A DNA stretch of 64,000 nucleotides from an uncultured Gemmatimonadota bacterium (GTDB lineage Bacteria > Gemmatimonadota > Gemmatimonadetes > Palauibacterales > Palauibacteraceae): positions 1-64,000 of the forward strand of contig CAJWLK010000002.1 of the NCBI GenBank assembly GCA_913043255.1, in the 5' to 3' direction. This document shows positions 53,689 through 63,160 of the stretch, one piece after another; the stretch's first letter is position 1, and each line of letters starts with the position of its first letter. A program made the position numbers and the translations under genes. Under the pieces are notes generated by a model, which saw only the letters and a list, made by a program, of their open reading frames with translations, did no database searches and was not told the DNA's origin.

Positions 53689-54585
53689 CTACCGGGCCGG
53701 AACCACTGCTTCTGCCACACTCACTTCAGCTGCTTCAAAATAACCGAGAGCCACGTCACCCGGCCTAGTGAGATTTTCAACATTGCCACGTACGCTGGCG
53801 GGCGGGATGGAGAAAGGGTTCCCTGAGCCTAGTGCATTTTGTTCGAACATAGCGAAGTAGTAATCAAAATCGTCTCTTGAGAGAGCAATTTGGCGGATCA
53901 TAACTTGCTGGCCAGTATCGAATACAACCTCATCATTCGGTTGGTATCCGAGTATGACCTCTCCATCATAAAACTCGTCTTTCCCAATCAGGTTGACCAC
54001 ATTCCCCGGGTCTGGCGACAGGATATTCTCTTCGCCGACGAGTTGTTCCCATAAATAGTAGTTCGCAATTCCTGACGGATCGACAAAGTCGATTGTGGCT
54101 CGAAAGCCCGCACTGTCCGTGAGTATCGACTTCTCTGCGAACTCGAAGTAAAGCGAATCAATCGAAGGAACACTCATCAATCTTGCGGTTGAGCGATAAA
54201 CATCGTCTTGCCACTCTATGCGGAGCGTGTATTCGGTCCCGATCGTCGGTACCAAATCTGAAATCTCATACAACCCCGGGCCGGTCTCCCCAAATGGGAA
54301 CACCCCTCCTTGATCGTCAGAGACCACAACCTCAGCACCGGTCGCAGGAGGGGTTTCGCGGTTGCTGAAAAACGCATCGGTTGTCGACAGGTGAATACGC
54401 TGTAGCCCGCGCGGATCTTCCTTGATCAGTTCGATACGCCCTTCAACGACTAGGCGGGGTTTTCTCTCTTCAATATCAATCTCTACAATCCGCTGACATG
54501 CGCTGCCACTCATGGCGATGACCACTAAAGCGACCCAGGGCTTGAGATCAATCAGTCGGCGGAAAATCTTAAGTCGTAAGAGCAT
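53689..54585 (-). CDS. DUF4249 domain lipoprotein
   Basis: A 298-residue lipoprotein: signal peptide, lipobox SGSAC near residue 30, then EIDIEERKPRLVVEGRIEL, a beta-sandwich opening typical of DUF4249 proteins, with GLYEISDLVPTIGTEYTLRI and a long mature domain. The DUF4249 family is found almost only next to TonB-dependent receptors and is thought to be a surface-exposed partner, by analogy with SusD-like proteins. Here its ATG overlaps the receptor stop by one base (TGATG), so the pair is co-translated. Confidence 0.82.
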   Translation of the reverse strand: MLLRLKIFRRLIDLKPWVALVVIAMSGSACQRIVEIDIEERKPRLVVEGRIELIKEDPRGLQRIHLSTTDAFFSNRETPPATGAEVVVSDDQGGVFPFGETGPGLYEISDLVPTIGTEYTLRIEWQDDVYRSTARLMSVPSIDSLYFEFAEKSILTDSAGFRATIDFVDPSGIANYYLWEQLVGEENILSPDPGNVVNLIGKDEFYDGEVILGYQPNDEVVFDTGQQVMIRQIALSRDDFDYYFAMFEQNALGSGNPFSIPPASVRGNVENLTRPGDVALGYFEAAEVSVAEAVVPAR

Positions 54586-56987
54586 CAGAAAAAGAACCTG
54601 TAGCTTATACTCGGGACAACCCCAAAGACTGCTGTTTCGACAGCTTCCGTGATGAAACGCGAGTCCTCTCTTTGGCGGAACGCCAAAGCTTGAGCGTTGA
54701 ACCGGTTATACGCGTTAAAGACACCAAATTGTAGCTCGCCTCGACTCAACCTCTTGGTGAACGAAATATCTAGCCGGTGATAGTTCGATAAACGTTCAGC
54801 ATTCCGAGAACCGTATTCACCCAATAGGACCCCGGCAAACTGGTATCGTGACAATGGGTACGTTGTAGGAAGACCAGAGGAGAAGATGAAATTGGTCCCG
54901 AAGCTCCAACTGTTGTTTAGATCGTAGATGGCCGTCACAGACAAATCATGGGGACGATCATAGGGCGAAGGGTACCAATCCCCTCCATTGACTCCTGGAT
55001 CTTCAGTTGTCATGCCAGGCGTCTTTTGTCTCGAACGTGATAGCGTGTAACTAGCCCAGCCGCGAAGACGGCCCGTGTTTTTTCGGAACAACACCTCGAA
55101 CCCATATGACCGTCCAAAACCCTGCAACATGATGGTCTCAAGATACTCATTGAGGACGATATCGCCGCCATCAACATAATCCACGAGGTTACGGCTGTCC
55201 TTATAATAGAGTTCGGCCGCCAATCCGTATGTCCCACCCCCCAACGTTCGAGTGAAACCCACGGCGAATTGATCCGCAACCGATGGATCCACATATGGGC
55301 CAACAGGATCCCAAATGTCGAAGGGCGTTGGCGAGTTAGTATTGCTTACTCGGCGAAGGTACTGGCGAGTCCGCGAATAACTAGCCTTGAGTGCCGACGA
55401 ATTTCCAAGGCCAATCCGAAGTGATGCGCGCGGTTCAAGGCCCCAAAACGATTTGATCGTCTCACCCTTTTTATATTGAACACTGTCAACGACCACCCCA
55501 CGCTGATACCGGCCAAGGCGCGGACGGTAGACAACCGGAGCATTATTTTCATACAGAAATACGGTTTCGGCCCCTCGCCTCATGAAACCTGACCCTCGCA
55601 TACCATAGCGAAGCGTTAATTGGCCAAGATCTAACTCGTGCTCTATATAGGCTTCGGGCGAGACTCCATTCTTATAATCAAATTGTTCTTCAATGACTCC
55701 CTGCTCTAACATTAAGGCGATGTTACTGGGTTGAATTTCGTAGTCCCCAAAAGCAAAGCCAAAATCAAGGCGACTATTCGGCATAAGTTGCCATGACTCA
55801 TCAATTTTTACAGTCATGCTTCGGATTTTTGAATCCAACAAAACCGCAGTTCTATTGGTTCCGATTTGCAGGTTATAGTCATAGTCACTGTAGGCTACAG
55901 TCACATGCGAAAATACAGATCCAAAACCTTGATTCCACCGCAAGGTTCCTGCGCTGTTTCCCCACCCAACCGAAGCAATATCTGACAGCTTGAACCGATC
56001 ACGACCGAAATATCCCGATAACATCAACTGGCCAGTGGCGCCTATCCGGTAGTTGGCTTTTGCGTTCAAGTCGTAGAAATACACGGCGCTTTCCTTGACG
56101 TCCGGGTCATTGGATAACCCGAGGAATAGGTCAGCGTAGGTTCGTCTCCCGGCTACAAGCCATGAACCCTTATCACTGAATAACGGTCCCTGGAGTCTCA
56201 GACGACTTGCTAGAAGCCCAATCGTACCCGTCCCCTCAAATTCCCGTGCGTTCCCCTCGCGCTGCTGGATGTCCAGTACTGAAGAGAGCCGGCCACCGTA
56301 TCGAGATGGGATTCCACCTTTATATAGAGACACGTTGTCGACCGCATCGGCATTAAAAACAGAGAAAAGACCGAGCGCATGTGAGGGCGTAAATACTTGT
56401 GAGTCATCTAGAAGAATAAGGTTCTCATCCGCCGCCCCACCTCTCACATTTATTTCGGAGGTGAAATCACTCACGGCCGACACCCCCGGGTAAAGGGTCA
56501 GAGCACGGATGGGGTCTGCCTCTCCAAGTACTACTGGAATATCTGATATGGCAGGAACATCGATCCGAATGACACTCATCTCGACACTATTTGGATCTAC
56601 ATCGGACGGTTCCCTATCAACCGAAACCGAAAGATCTTCCAGTATTAAAGGCCTAACCGTCAGCTCGAAGTCGAGTGTCGCCGACCGTTCTACGGCTACA
56701 GTTTGCGTCACCGTCTCGTAGCCAATGTTCGAAACGGTGATGGTATAAGTTCCGCGGTTCAGTAGGAGAGAATAAAAGCCAAAGCGGTTAGTCTCCGTGA
56801 TAAAACCACTTTCAACCACCTGAATTCGAGCATTTCGAATAACTTCGCGATCTTCACCTGATCGCACGTATCCTGTCAGCCGGAGACGCTCGACTTCCTG
56901 CGCAAATACCAGATTGGGGCATATTGAAAACGCTGACACAACTATGAAGAGCCCGAAGGCTGCACAGGTTTGATGGAGAGTTTTCAC
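54585..56987 (-). CDS. TonB-dependent receptor with carboxypeptidase-regulatory-like domain
   Basis: An 800-residue outer membrane receptor. Signal peptide ends VFAQ. The regulatory-like domain (RLTGYVRSGEDREVIRNARIQVVE) spans about residues 35-115, the plug (SDIPVVLGEADPIRALTLYPGVSAVSDFTSEINVRGGAADENLILLDD, here given by position 56425-56570) about 125-230, and the barrel the rest, ending FFF. It pairs with the DUF4249 gene downstream. Nothing shows which ligand it takes up, and no Fur-like site is seen upstream. The start appears to be GTG 56987, since no in-frame ATG precedes the hydrophobic segment. Confidence 0.88.
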   Translation of the reverse strand: MKTLHQTCAAFGLFIVVSAFSICPNLVFAQEVERLRLTGYVRSGEDREVIRNARIQVVESGFITETNRFGFYSLLLNRGTYTITVSNIGYETVTQTVAVERSATLDFELTVRPLILEDLSVSVDREPSDVDPNSVEMSVIRIDVPAISDIPVVLGEADPIRALTLYPGVSAVSDFTSEINVRGGAADENLILLDDSQVFTPSHALGLFSVFNADAVDNVSLYKGGIPSRYGGRLSSVLDIQQREGNAREFEGTGTIGLLASRLRLQGPLFSDKGSWLVAGRRTYADLFLGLSNDPDVKESAVYFYDLNAKANYRIGATGQLMLSGYFGRDRFKLSDIASVGWGNSAGTLRWNQGFGSVFSHVTVAYSDYDYNLQIGTNRTAVLLDSKIRSMTVKIDESWQLMPNSRLDFGFAFGDYEIQPSNIALMLEQGVIEEQFDYKNGVSPEAYIEHELDLGQLTLRYGMRGSGFMRRGAETVFLYENNAPVVYRPRLGRYQRGVVVDSVQYKKGETIKSFWGLEPRASLRIGLGNSSALKASYSRTRQYLRRVSNTNSPTPFDIWDPVGPYVDPSVADQFAVGFTRTLGGGTYGLAAELYYKDSRNLVDYVDGGDIVLNEYLETIMLQGFGRSYGFEVLFRKNTGRLRGWASYTLSRSRQKTPGMTTEDPGVNGGDWYPSPYDRPHDLSVTAIYDLNNSWSFGTNFIFSSGLPTTYPLSRYQFAGVLLGEYGSRNAERLSNYHRLDISFTKRLSRGELQFGVFNAYNRFNAQALAFRQREDSRFITEAVETAVFGVVPSISYRFFF

Positions 56988-57041
56988 TGGTAAAATGGTG
57001 TCAGTGTAAAAAAGACAGCTTGATTAGCTTCCGTAGGTTCG

Positions 57042-57779
57042 CTAGTTCGGGATGGAAAGTACCTGTCCGGGGTAGATTCGGCTTCCAGACATCTGGTTGG
57101 CAGAACGGAGACGCGTAACGGTTGTATCATGACGTTTTGCAATTTCCCACAATGAATCGCCCCGCCGCACACGGTATTCCCCCTCATTAGCATGACGGAG
57201 GTTCTGCACATAGCTAGCGTATTGGGCCGGAAAAACGGCCACATGATAGTGAGGCGGCCTTCTTTCTTCAGACACCTCCAAAACACCTGATCCCTCCAAC
57301 TGGAGAAGGACTCTCGAGAGCCATGATCGACAGGCCGGATTACTCGGACGTCGAAGGTCCAGAGCCATTCCAGTCGGGTGGACGGATCGCGGTGACGCGT
57401 TTCTCGGTTGTCTCGACGTAGGACGGGTCAAACTTGTCACGACGAGCTGTTCACCGCATGCACTTCGGTATTGGCTACCCAGCCTCGCGATAAATAGTGC
57501 GACCTCGGGACGTGCATACGGAAACGAGATGCTCTTCAACCAATAATTCTGGCTGTTCGGAACCCGCACCAGATATCCGGCTTTGACAAACCGATCGACC
57601 TGTCCAGGTGTTCCGATATAAGTGAAATCGTGTTGGCGAGCGACCTGGTTCTGAAGATCAAGTGATCGTTCAGATCCTCGTAGGCTTTGGGCTTCTGATG
57701 AGGAGAAAGCGCCCGTAAGGCAAATTACAATCAGAAAGCTCTGTGTTAGAGCACGTGTAAGAACAAACTTGATAGTCAC
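57042..57779 (-). CDS. DUF5715-type M15-like peptidase with LysM domain
   Basis: About 245 residues. Signal peptide ends SEAQS. The middle region resembles the LAS/M15 metallopeptidases: a zinc-ligand pattern SVHPTGMALDLRRP (His, six residues, Asp) and later HYHVAVFP for the third His. The C-terminus is one LysM domain (YRVRRGDSLWEIAKRHDTTVTRLRSANQMSG), so it binds peptidoglycan. It probably cuts or trims the peptide stem. GTG 57779 is chosen because GGAGGGG lies five bases upstream and the signal peptide follows at once; ATG-like start at 57803 would add a basic stretch. Confidence 0.78.
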   Translation of the reverse strand: MTIKFVLTRALTQSFLIVICLTGAFSSSEAQSLRGSERSLDLQNQVARQHDFTYIGTPGQVDRFVKAGYLVRVPNSQNYWLKSISFPYARPEVALFIARLGSQYRSACGEQLVVTSLTRPTSRQPRNASPRSVHPTGMALDLRRPSNPACRSWLSRVLLQLEGSGVLEVSEERRPPHYHVAVFPAQYASYVQNLRHANEGEYRVRRGDSLWEIAKRHDTTVTRLRSANQMSGSRIYPGQVLSIPN

Positions 57780-57870
57780 TTCCCCCTCCGCCCGTTGTTC
57801 CACTCCACTATGACCGTTTGTAATTATAGCAAAATTGGAGCTCCAGCGCTCCTCAAGTTCTTGGGAGGCT

Positions 57871-57913
57871 AAAAAAAGGGCCGCCGAACGTTCGAATCGA
57901 GCGCTCGACGGCC
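57871..57913 (-). terminator. Rho-independent terminator of the small membrane protein pair
   Basis: Read on the minus strand, GGCCGTCGAGCG (57913-57902) pairs over 12 positions (two G-U) with CGTTCGGCGGCC (57890-57879), closing an 11-base loop, and is followed by C then seven T (57877-57871). This is a textbook intrinsic terminator. It lies about 160 bases after the stop of the 73-residue membrane protein at 58074, with no gene between. Confidence 0.85.
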
Positions 57914-58073
57914 TCAGATTAGCGCGGGTTTACGTACGACAGTAACCACTGCCCATTCGCCACATAAAGAACGCATACGTGCCCTTTAGTTGCGCACCAA
58001 CCCATCGCATTTCGGTCGAGGTGACGTCGATCAAAATTTGTCGCCCCGTTGAATTTTACTACAGCTTCCCTAC

Positions 58074-58295
58074 CTACTTTCTATAGAGCATCAAGAAGAG
58101 TAGGAGTGCAATAAGGCCCGCAAGACCGTTGTCGCCAAATTGGCCAACCATCTCACCGATATTCGAAGTGATCGAAGTCACTCCTGGGAATAGAATGTCG
58201 ACCACAACGAGTGTGACGATAATCTTAATCCCAATGTCGGTCAGCGAACTCGCATAACCTCCAATAGTAGCTATAGCACCTTTTATATTAGCCAC
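58074..58295 (-). CDS. Small two-helix membrane protein (tandem paralogue A)
   Basis: A 73-residue protein of unknown family, with two hydrophobic segments: about residues 18-37 (DIGIKIIVTLVVVDILF) and 56-70 (GLAGLIALLLFLMLY), joined by a short loop and ending YRK. It is clearly a paralogue of the protein at 58346: shared elements are TIGG, an SL/SI..(D/N)(I/L)G helix start, VVD before the loop, NI, V-x-QF, and GLIAL. Start is GTG 58295 with GGGGGAA six bases before. A strong terminator follows downstream. Short, very hydrophobic, tandem and strongly translated small proteins suggest a membrane-assembly or pilin-like subunit; this is inference, and no match to a named family is claimed. Confidence 0.7.
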   Translation of the reverse strand: MANIKGAIATIGGYASSLTDIGIKIIVTLVVVDILFPGVTSITSNIGEMVGQFGDNGLAGLIALLLFLMLYRK

Positions 58296-58345
58296 AGATA
58301 GTTCCCCCTTTGTTTACCTCTGTTTCATAGGAGACGGAGGTGACG

Positions 58346-58699
58346 CTAGTCGCCAGAAGCGACAGCGACCAAGATGATGAGTGCAATGAGTCCGGTCATC
58401 CCATGTTGGACGAATTGATCAACCAGACCAGCGATGTTACCAACGATGTCGGTCTGGTTTGGGTAGATGACGTCAACGACCAGGAATGTGACTGCTAGCG
58501 TAAGTCCCAGGTTGACGATCGACTTCAACCAACCGCCGATGGTACCGAGTGCAGCGTCGAGGTTCATAGTAGAGCTCCTTTTCGGTTCTTGAGCCGAAGG
58601 TGGCTGCGACCCGTACGATGAATCCGATCCGTAAGATGAATCCGATCCATAGGATGAAGGCGATGAATCCGATCCGTAAGGTGGAGTCGATTCGGTCAT
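58346..58699 (-). CDS. Small membrane protein with YGSDSS repeats (tandem paralogue B)
   Basis: Two starts are possible. From ATG 58699 (GGAGG eight bases before) it is 117 residues, with a hydrophilic N-terminus carrying three copies of the hexad YGSDSS plus a decayed fourth. From ATG 58567 (AAAAGGAG seven bases before, an excellent site) it is 73 residues, exactly the length of paralogue A, and starts MNLDAALGTIGGWLK. The shared core has two hydrophobic segments (NLGLTLAVTFLVVDVIYP and GLIALIILVAVASGD). The longer form would be a membrane protein with a disordered Tyr/Gly/Ser/Asp tail, the shorter a twin of A. Both may be made. No function known. Confidence 0.7.
   Translation of the reverse strand: MTESTPPYGSDSSPSSYGSDSSYGSDSSYGSQPPSAQEPKRSSTMNLDAALGTIGGWLKSIVNLGLTLAVTFLVVDVIYPNQTDIVGNIAGLVDQFVQHGMTGLIALIILVAVASGD
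58607..58678 (-). repeat. YGSDSS hexad coding repeat
   Basis: An 18-base unit coding Tyr-Gly-Ser-Asp-Ser-Ser occurs three times, followed by a partial fourth (YGSQ), with a PSS triplet between the first two. It is in-frame protein-coding repetition rather than a CRISPR or binding-site array. Copy number may vary between strains. Confidence 0.7.
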
Positions 58700-58790
58700 C
58701 GGAATAGCCTCCAATCGGGCTTAGATTTCATGCGGTGGGCCAAAAGGCCTTAACCGCCTTGGCTGTACCCGCCACCCCTAACGGGGCCAA

Positions 58791-58820
58791 AATGTACTGT
58801 ACAAATCCGATAACCGTCAA
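58791..58820 (-). promoter_or_regulatory. Candidate sigma70-type promoter for the small membrane protein pair
   Basis: On the minus strand TTGACG (58820-58815), an 18-base spacer, then TACATT (58796-58791): five of six and four of six matches to the consensus. It sits about 90 bases upstream of ATG 58699. A short open frame of 11 codons (58731-58696) in the leader ends with a TGA that overlaps that ATG as ATGA; it has no ribosome site, so a coupling role is only speculative. Confidence 0.4.
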
Positions 58821-58847
58821 GGGGCCGGCCTAATTCGGGTCAATCCA

Positions 58848-61800
58848 TCAAAATGAATCTTCTTCTATTTTTTCTTTCTTTTCCGGTGGACGGGGACGAT
58901 TCAATCGCAACGATACCCCACCAAAAAAACTTGATCCTGAACGTTTCACTTCATGGTCACCATCATAAAGATAATTAAGGAGTGCTTGATCGTAGGAGAG
59001 GCCTGCCTTCGCAACGAGCTCCATCCACGGCCCATAGGCTGTCTCGTCCGGGGCTTCCGTACCACCGGCCCAAACGGTCACCCGGGAATCGTAGCCACGG
59101 TACTGCTCGCGTCCGCCGGTTGACCCTTTGAGTGGCATATAGATCAATACGCTATCGGTCATCGGGAGTAAAAACACTTCAGGGTCGAAATCCGCCCCAT
59201 AACGACGATATCGTGCGTAGTTTCGTTGATTCATTTCAAAGACGTCGCGATTCGAATTTATGCCGGCAGTCATGTAATCGCGGATCGTGAATGCGGCTTC
59301 CTTATGCCGAGGAAACTCAGGATCGTCCACGTAGCCAAAACCGGGCATGAACCACCCTTTGTTGAACCCCCAATTACGTTCCGTGACCCGTCCTTGGCGC
59401 ACCAACCCAGTGTAACCGCTGAAGAGTTGTACAACTTGATGACTCGGATAGCCGTGCGGATTGAGAAATATGTCTGGGAGCCACGTTTCCCAGATCTGGC
59501 TTCGAATTGGACCTTCCGGATAAATGGGATGAGCCGGGTCAACATTGCGTGCAACGTTCTGGCCAAGCGATCCTAGATACCCGGCGTGAAGGATGTAGTC
59601 TGGAGTGATCCGATAGAGGTCGTAGGCAAGTTGCGCGCCATCCGGATTAGTGAACGGGTGAATTACTACGTTCACCTTGTCTAGTTTGACACGCTCTTCG
59701 GGGTCCGTCAGAAGAAGTTCGGCGTGACGGAGTACGTGACTCGTCGATGACACCTCATTGGCATGTTCTCTGGCCGAGTACACAACGGTCGGTTTGAAAG
59801 TCGTCGCCTTTACGTGTGACCAATGACTCGTAGTTACCGCCGGCATAAGATCCATGGCCCAGATTTCTTTGCCGAGGTACGAACGACCAACCCGGTAGAC
59901 CGATGCTTCATCAAAAGCGTCAGCCATCTTGGCAATCATCTCGTGTCCTTCGGGGGGTGGAATCGGTGTTTCCCATTGAACAATACGTTCACCATTGTAG
60001 GACCAAGCGTCAGGGAGAAGTGCGCGCCAGTCAGGTAGCGGTGCAGGTATTCCGTTGGCTACAAGGCTGGCCGTTCTCCGCGAATCCGGGTTCTGCTCGT
60101 GAGTCCATTCGGCCCATACTTCCATAGAACCAAGGCCCTCATAAGCAAGAGCCGATGAGTACAAACCAGCCGCCCGCAGGCTCTCAATCTCACTCATCGT
60201 CGCTTCAATCTGCTCAGCAGAGACCATACTACGATCTACATTTTGAGGTGTTGCGACTGTGATGAGACTGTCACGAAGGTCGAGCTCTGTATCGACACGA
60301 ACACGGAAGGCCAGGTGACTCAGGCCTGGTTCGCCATCGCTCACTTTCGCGAGCCTCGCAGATGGTCGGGCCAATCCTGTCTTGGGAATGTCGAGACGGA
60401 CTTCGCCCATTTCGCCCAGGGAATCTTCGTACTCAACGACGACAGCCGGTCGGGATGTGGCAAAACCAGTGAACTGAATGTCAACCGTCGCTGCGGTGCC
60501 ATCCGACTTCGGCCGCATAATTGGTATAATCCGACCAGGGAAGGTCAGCCCCTGACCGCGCGAATTGCGCCCTAGGATTTCAAAGAACTCAATCGTGGCA
60601 AAGTAGATCTCTTCGTGAAGAGCATCCATCGGGGCATGGATCTCATTATCAATGCCGAGCCGATAGTCCGGCTCGCTCATCTGCATCTCCACCGTTAGTG
60701 CCCCAAAATACGGCGCATCGCTGCTACCGCCGCTTGGGAGCCCATCGTGTCGATCCATTATGTAATCATAGATGGCTGGCAGCACATCAGCCTGATAGTA
60801 ATCCCAGAACATTTCCGGATCTGTAACGATTCGGTCGTCGACAAGTGTGCGGTCACCTGCCGTCGCATGGAGCCATCCAGTTGTCACGCGTACCTGTTCA
60901 TAATCGCGAAACCGATCAAAATAGGGCCGCAGAACCCATTTAGGGTCGAAGGTGTCACTCAGGATGAGCGTACCATCCGTACCAGTCACGCGAACCTGGT
61001 ATATCGGCCCCTCGGTCACCTGCTCAAAACGAACATTTTCAAAACCAAAGTCTCGAGCAAGCACTTCATCGATAGGGAAAATTTCGTGGAGCCACCGAAC
61101 GGGTGTATTGATCGCTTGCTGCGGCCACTCCTCGGGAGGGTCATTCCTCCGAAAACGGATCAAGATCTCACTGACATCACGGTCTTCAATACGTGGCGCG
61201 ACAACTTCCTCAAGCCAGGAGTATCCCTGCTTAAATGCAGAAAGAATTTTCACTTCCGTATTGGCCGCGTCCGCACCTGCATCGAGTAGCTCTTGACGCG
61301 CATCCATCGCGATTTGTTTTCGTAGTTCTGGAGGTTCACTCAGCCGTGCCTCAACTTGAATTGGTCGGCCAGTTGCGGCTGCCGTGACGACATGCTCTCG
61401 GAAGAGTGACCAAAAACGGTCTACTTCCGAAGCTAAGACCCGCGATTCCTCAAAGATTGGTGCGGCACGCTGAACATCTCGTTCATCGATAATGACCTCG
61501 ATGTCTTCTGTTCCTAGTACGGTAGACGCTCGATTCTGCAGGTAAGGGGCCAGCCTGTCGTCAGCTTTTTCTACAGACATAAGGACACGCGCCGAGGCGA
61601 TTTCAGTCTCTGATAGTCGCTGGCCGATTTGGTCAATTTTGTACATGCCAATCGCAGCCTGACCGACGGGAGAGTAGCCTGCAAGCGCATCCCAAAGATC
61701 CTGTTCAACTTGATCGACCGTAGGGCGATCCTTCCCTCTGAAAGAGAGATTGGGAAACGTTAGTGCAACCTGCTGAAGCGCACGTTCGGCACCAGCATCG

Positions 61801-63056
61801 TCAGAGCCACTCACGACAAAAGACGACTTCGAACCGAACGCATCTGGGACAACTTCGATTAGACCTTCACCAGGGGCTAAACTCTGAAGATCGATCAATC
61901 CACGGTCAACCAGTTCATCGGTGAAGGGATTTTCGGTCCCCGCCAATACCATAGTAGGTTGTGAATCTGGGAGTTCTAATGTCACCGAAGGTTCCACGAG
62001 GGGGACCGAGAATCCAGCAGATTCGAGCCCTAACCGACCGGCCAGATCCGGCAGACTGGCGACGGCGCCGGCGCCTGGGACGAGCACTACATCAACACGG
62101 TCCGGAATCGGGTCACCGCCCAGCAACCCATCTTTCGTGTACAAGTTCGAGAGGTCAAGGTCACTCTTCGTGCCCGCTCCTGGTCGGGCCGGGATCGGAC
62201 CGGGAGGATCCAATTCGGCTTCACCCGCCACACGAATCACTGGACCGCCCGTCATCCGAACTTCAAGTGAGCTCAATCCAGGATATGCGATCGACCGGTC
62301 ACTAGCTTCCGGCCCTTCGCCTTCATCTTCACTACCCTTTGGGCCTACAGTGCCCAGTGCTCTCACAGCGTGTGCTGCTGCATCAACGTCGGACTCGTTT
62401 ACCAAAACTTCAGCGACAACTCGTTCAATACCGTCTCTACCAGATCGGGCCCGCGCTTGCGTCAGCCGAATCACGCCTCCCGAAATGTCTGCACTTTCTA
62501 GCACATCTGACAGGTCATCGCTGACGGCGCTCAGTTTTGTTGTCGAGAGGGTACGGGTATGAGGTAGCACGCCTGCGAACATTCGTGCGGCAGCCAGAAG
62601 CCCATGGTCATCACCACCCACCACTACAACCCAAGTGCGACCATCAACATTTCGGATGGTCACCGCCCCTTCACCAGCATCTAAAGAGGTTGGGTCAACA
62701 CCTGGCGAAGCCAAGCTGGACGCCGCCAACCCAGTTCGTCCGATTACAATCACAACCCCGTCCGCTGATTCTCCCCTTTGGATCGGAAGATTCATAGCCA
62801 TCGTCTCAAAGCCCAAACGAGCGGAAATTTCCGAAGCGGCCGCCGTCTCTGTAAGCGTAGGCGATTCACCAAGAACCAATGACGCGTTAACCAGATCCGG
62901 GACACCATCTCCGTTTGTATCCAGCACGAGATTGCCCATATCAAACAGAGTGGTGAGGTCGGTTGAGGGACTCTGAGCGACCAAACTGTTTGCAGTAGTA
63001 GCCCCAGCCCCAACGATCATGCTTAGCGCAAAGGTCAGAATGAAAATGATACGCAT
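58848..63056 (-). CDS. Giant M14 family zinc carboxypeptidase
   Basis: About 1402 residues. Signal peptide MRIIFILTFALSMIVGAG... ends near VAQ. An N-terminal region contains a calcium-loop-like DTNGDGVPDLV (about residue 55) and long beta-rich and helical parts of no family I can name. The M14 catalytic part is in the C-terminal third: zinc ligands in SAREHANEVSS (HxxE, about residue 1090) and the next His in VIHPFTNPDGAQLAYDLY. Giant M14 peptidases with such N-termini occur in Gemmatimonadota and related phyla. ATG 63056 is preferred for its signal peptide and nearby GGAAATGGGAA; TTG 63164 (overlapping the S9 stop) would add 36 acidic residues before it. Located after an S9 gene on the same strand. 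Confidence 0.85.
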   Translation of the reverse strand: MRIIFILTFALSMIVGAGATTANSLVAQSPSTDLTTLFDMGNLVLDTNGDGVPDLVNASLVLGESPTLTETAAASEISARLGFETMAMNLPIQRGESADGVVIVIGRTGLAASSLASPGVDPTSLDAGEGAVTIRNVDGRTWVVVVGGDDHGLLAAARMFAGVLPHTRTLSTTKLSAVSDDLSDVLESADISGGVIRLTQARARSGRDGIERVVAEVLVNESDVDAAAHAVRALGTVGPKGSEDEGEGPEASDRSIAYPGLSSLEVRMTGGPVIRVAGEAELDPPGPIPARPGAGTKSDLDLSNLYTKDGLLGGDPIPDRVDVVLVPGAGAVASLPDLAGRLGLESAGFSVPLVEPSVTLELPDSQPTMVLAGTENPFTDELVDRGLIDLQSLAPGEGLIEVVPDAFGSKSSFVVSGSDDAGAERALQQVALTFPNLSFRGKDRPTVDQVEQDLWDALAGYSPVGQAAIGMYKIDQIGQRLSETEIASARVLMSVEKADDRLAPYLQNRASTVLGTEDIEVIIDERDVQRAAPIFEESRVLASEVDRFWSLFREHVVTAAATGRPIQVEARLSEPPELRKQIAMDARQELLDAGADAANTEVKILSAFKQGYSWLEEVVAPRIEDRDVSEILIRFRRNDPPEEWPQQAINTPVRWLHEIFPIDEVLARDFGFENVRFEQVTEGPIYQVRVTGTDGTLILSDTFDPKWVLRPYFDRFRDYEQVRVTTGWLHATAGDRTLVDDRIVTDPEMFWDYYQADVLPAIYDYIMDRHDGLPSGGSSDAPYFGALTVEMQMSEPDYRLGIDNEIHAPMDALHEEIYFATIEFFEILGRNSRGQGLTFPGRIIPIMRPKSDGTAATVDIQFTGFATSRPAVVVEYEDSLGEMGEVRLDIPKTGLARPSARLAKVSDGEPGLSHLAFRVRVDTELDLRDSLITVATPQNVDRSMVSAEQIEATMSEIESLRAAGLYSSALAYEGLGSMEVWAEWTHEQNPDSRRTASLVANGIPAPLPDWRALLPDAWSYNGERIVQWETPIPPPEGHEMIAKMADAFDEASVYRVGRSYLGKEIWAMDLMPAVTTSHWSHVKATTFKPTVVYSAREHANEVSSTSHVLRHAELLLTDPEERVKLDKVNVVIHPFTNPDGAQLAYDLYRITPDYILHAGYLGSLGQNVARNVDPAHPIYPEGPIRSQIWETWLPDIFLNPHGYPSHQVVQLFSGYTGLVRQGRVTERNWGFNKGWFMPGFGYVDDPEFPRHKEAAFTIRDYMTAGINSNRDVFEMNQRNYARYRRYGADFDPEVFLLPMTDSVLIYMPLKGSTGGREQYRGYDSRVTVWAGGTEAPDETAYGPWMELVAKAGLSYDQALLNYLYDGDHEVKRSGSSFFGGVSLRLNRPRPPEKKEKIEEDSF

Positions 63057-63160
63057 CGAACAATTCCCATTTCCAGTGCCGTCCACCGCCATCACCGAGG
63101 CGATCTCCTCAGGTTTTCGGGGATCAAACAGTTCATAGTCTTCTTGCCGCATCGCGTCAC

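Noticed and set aside
58607-58678. Repeated 18-base units as a CRISPR or operator array
   Set aside because: Units are contiguous, in frame, and encode YGSDSS in a good gene; no spacers.
61921-62562. Open frame of 213 codons on the plus strand
   Set aside because: Antisense to the M14 gene, Ser/Pro/Arg-rich with no domain; a by-product of the codon pattern opposite.
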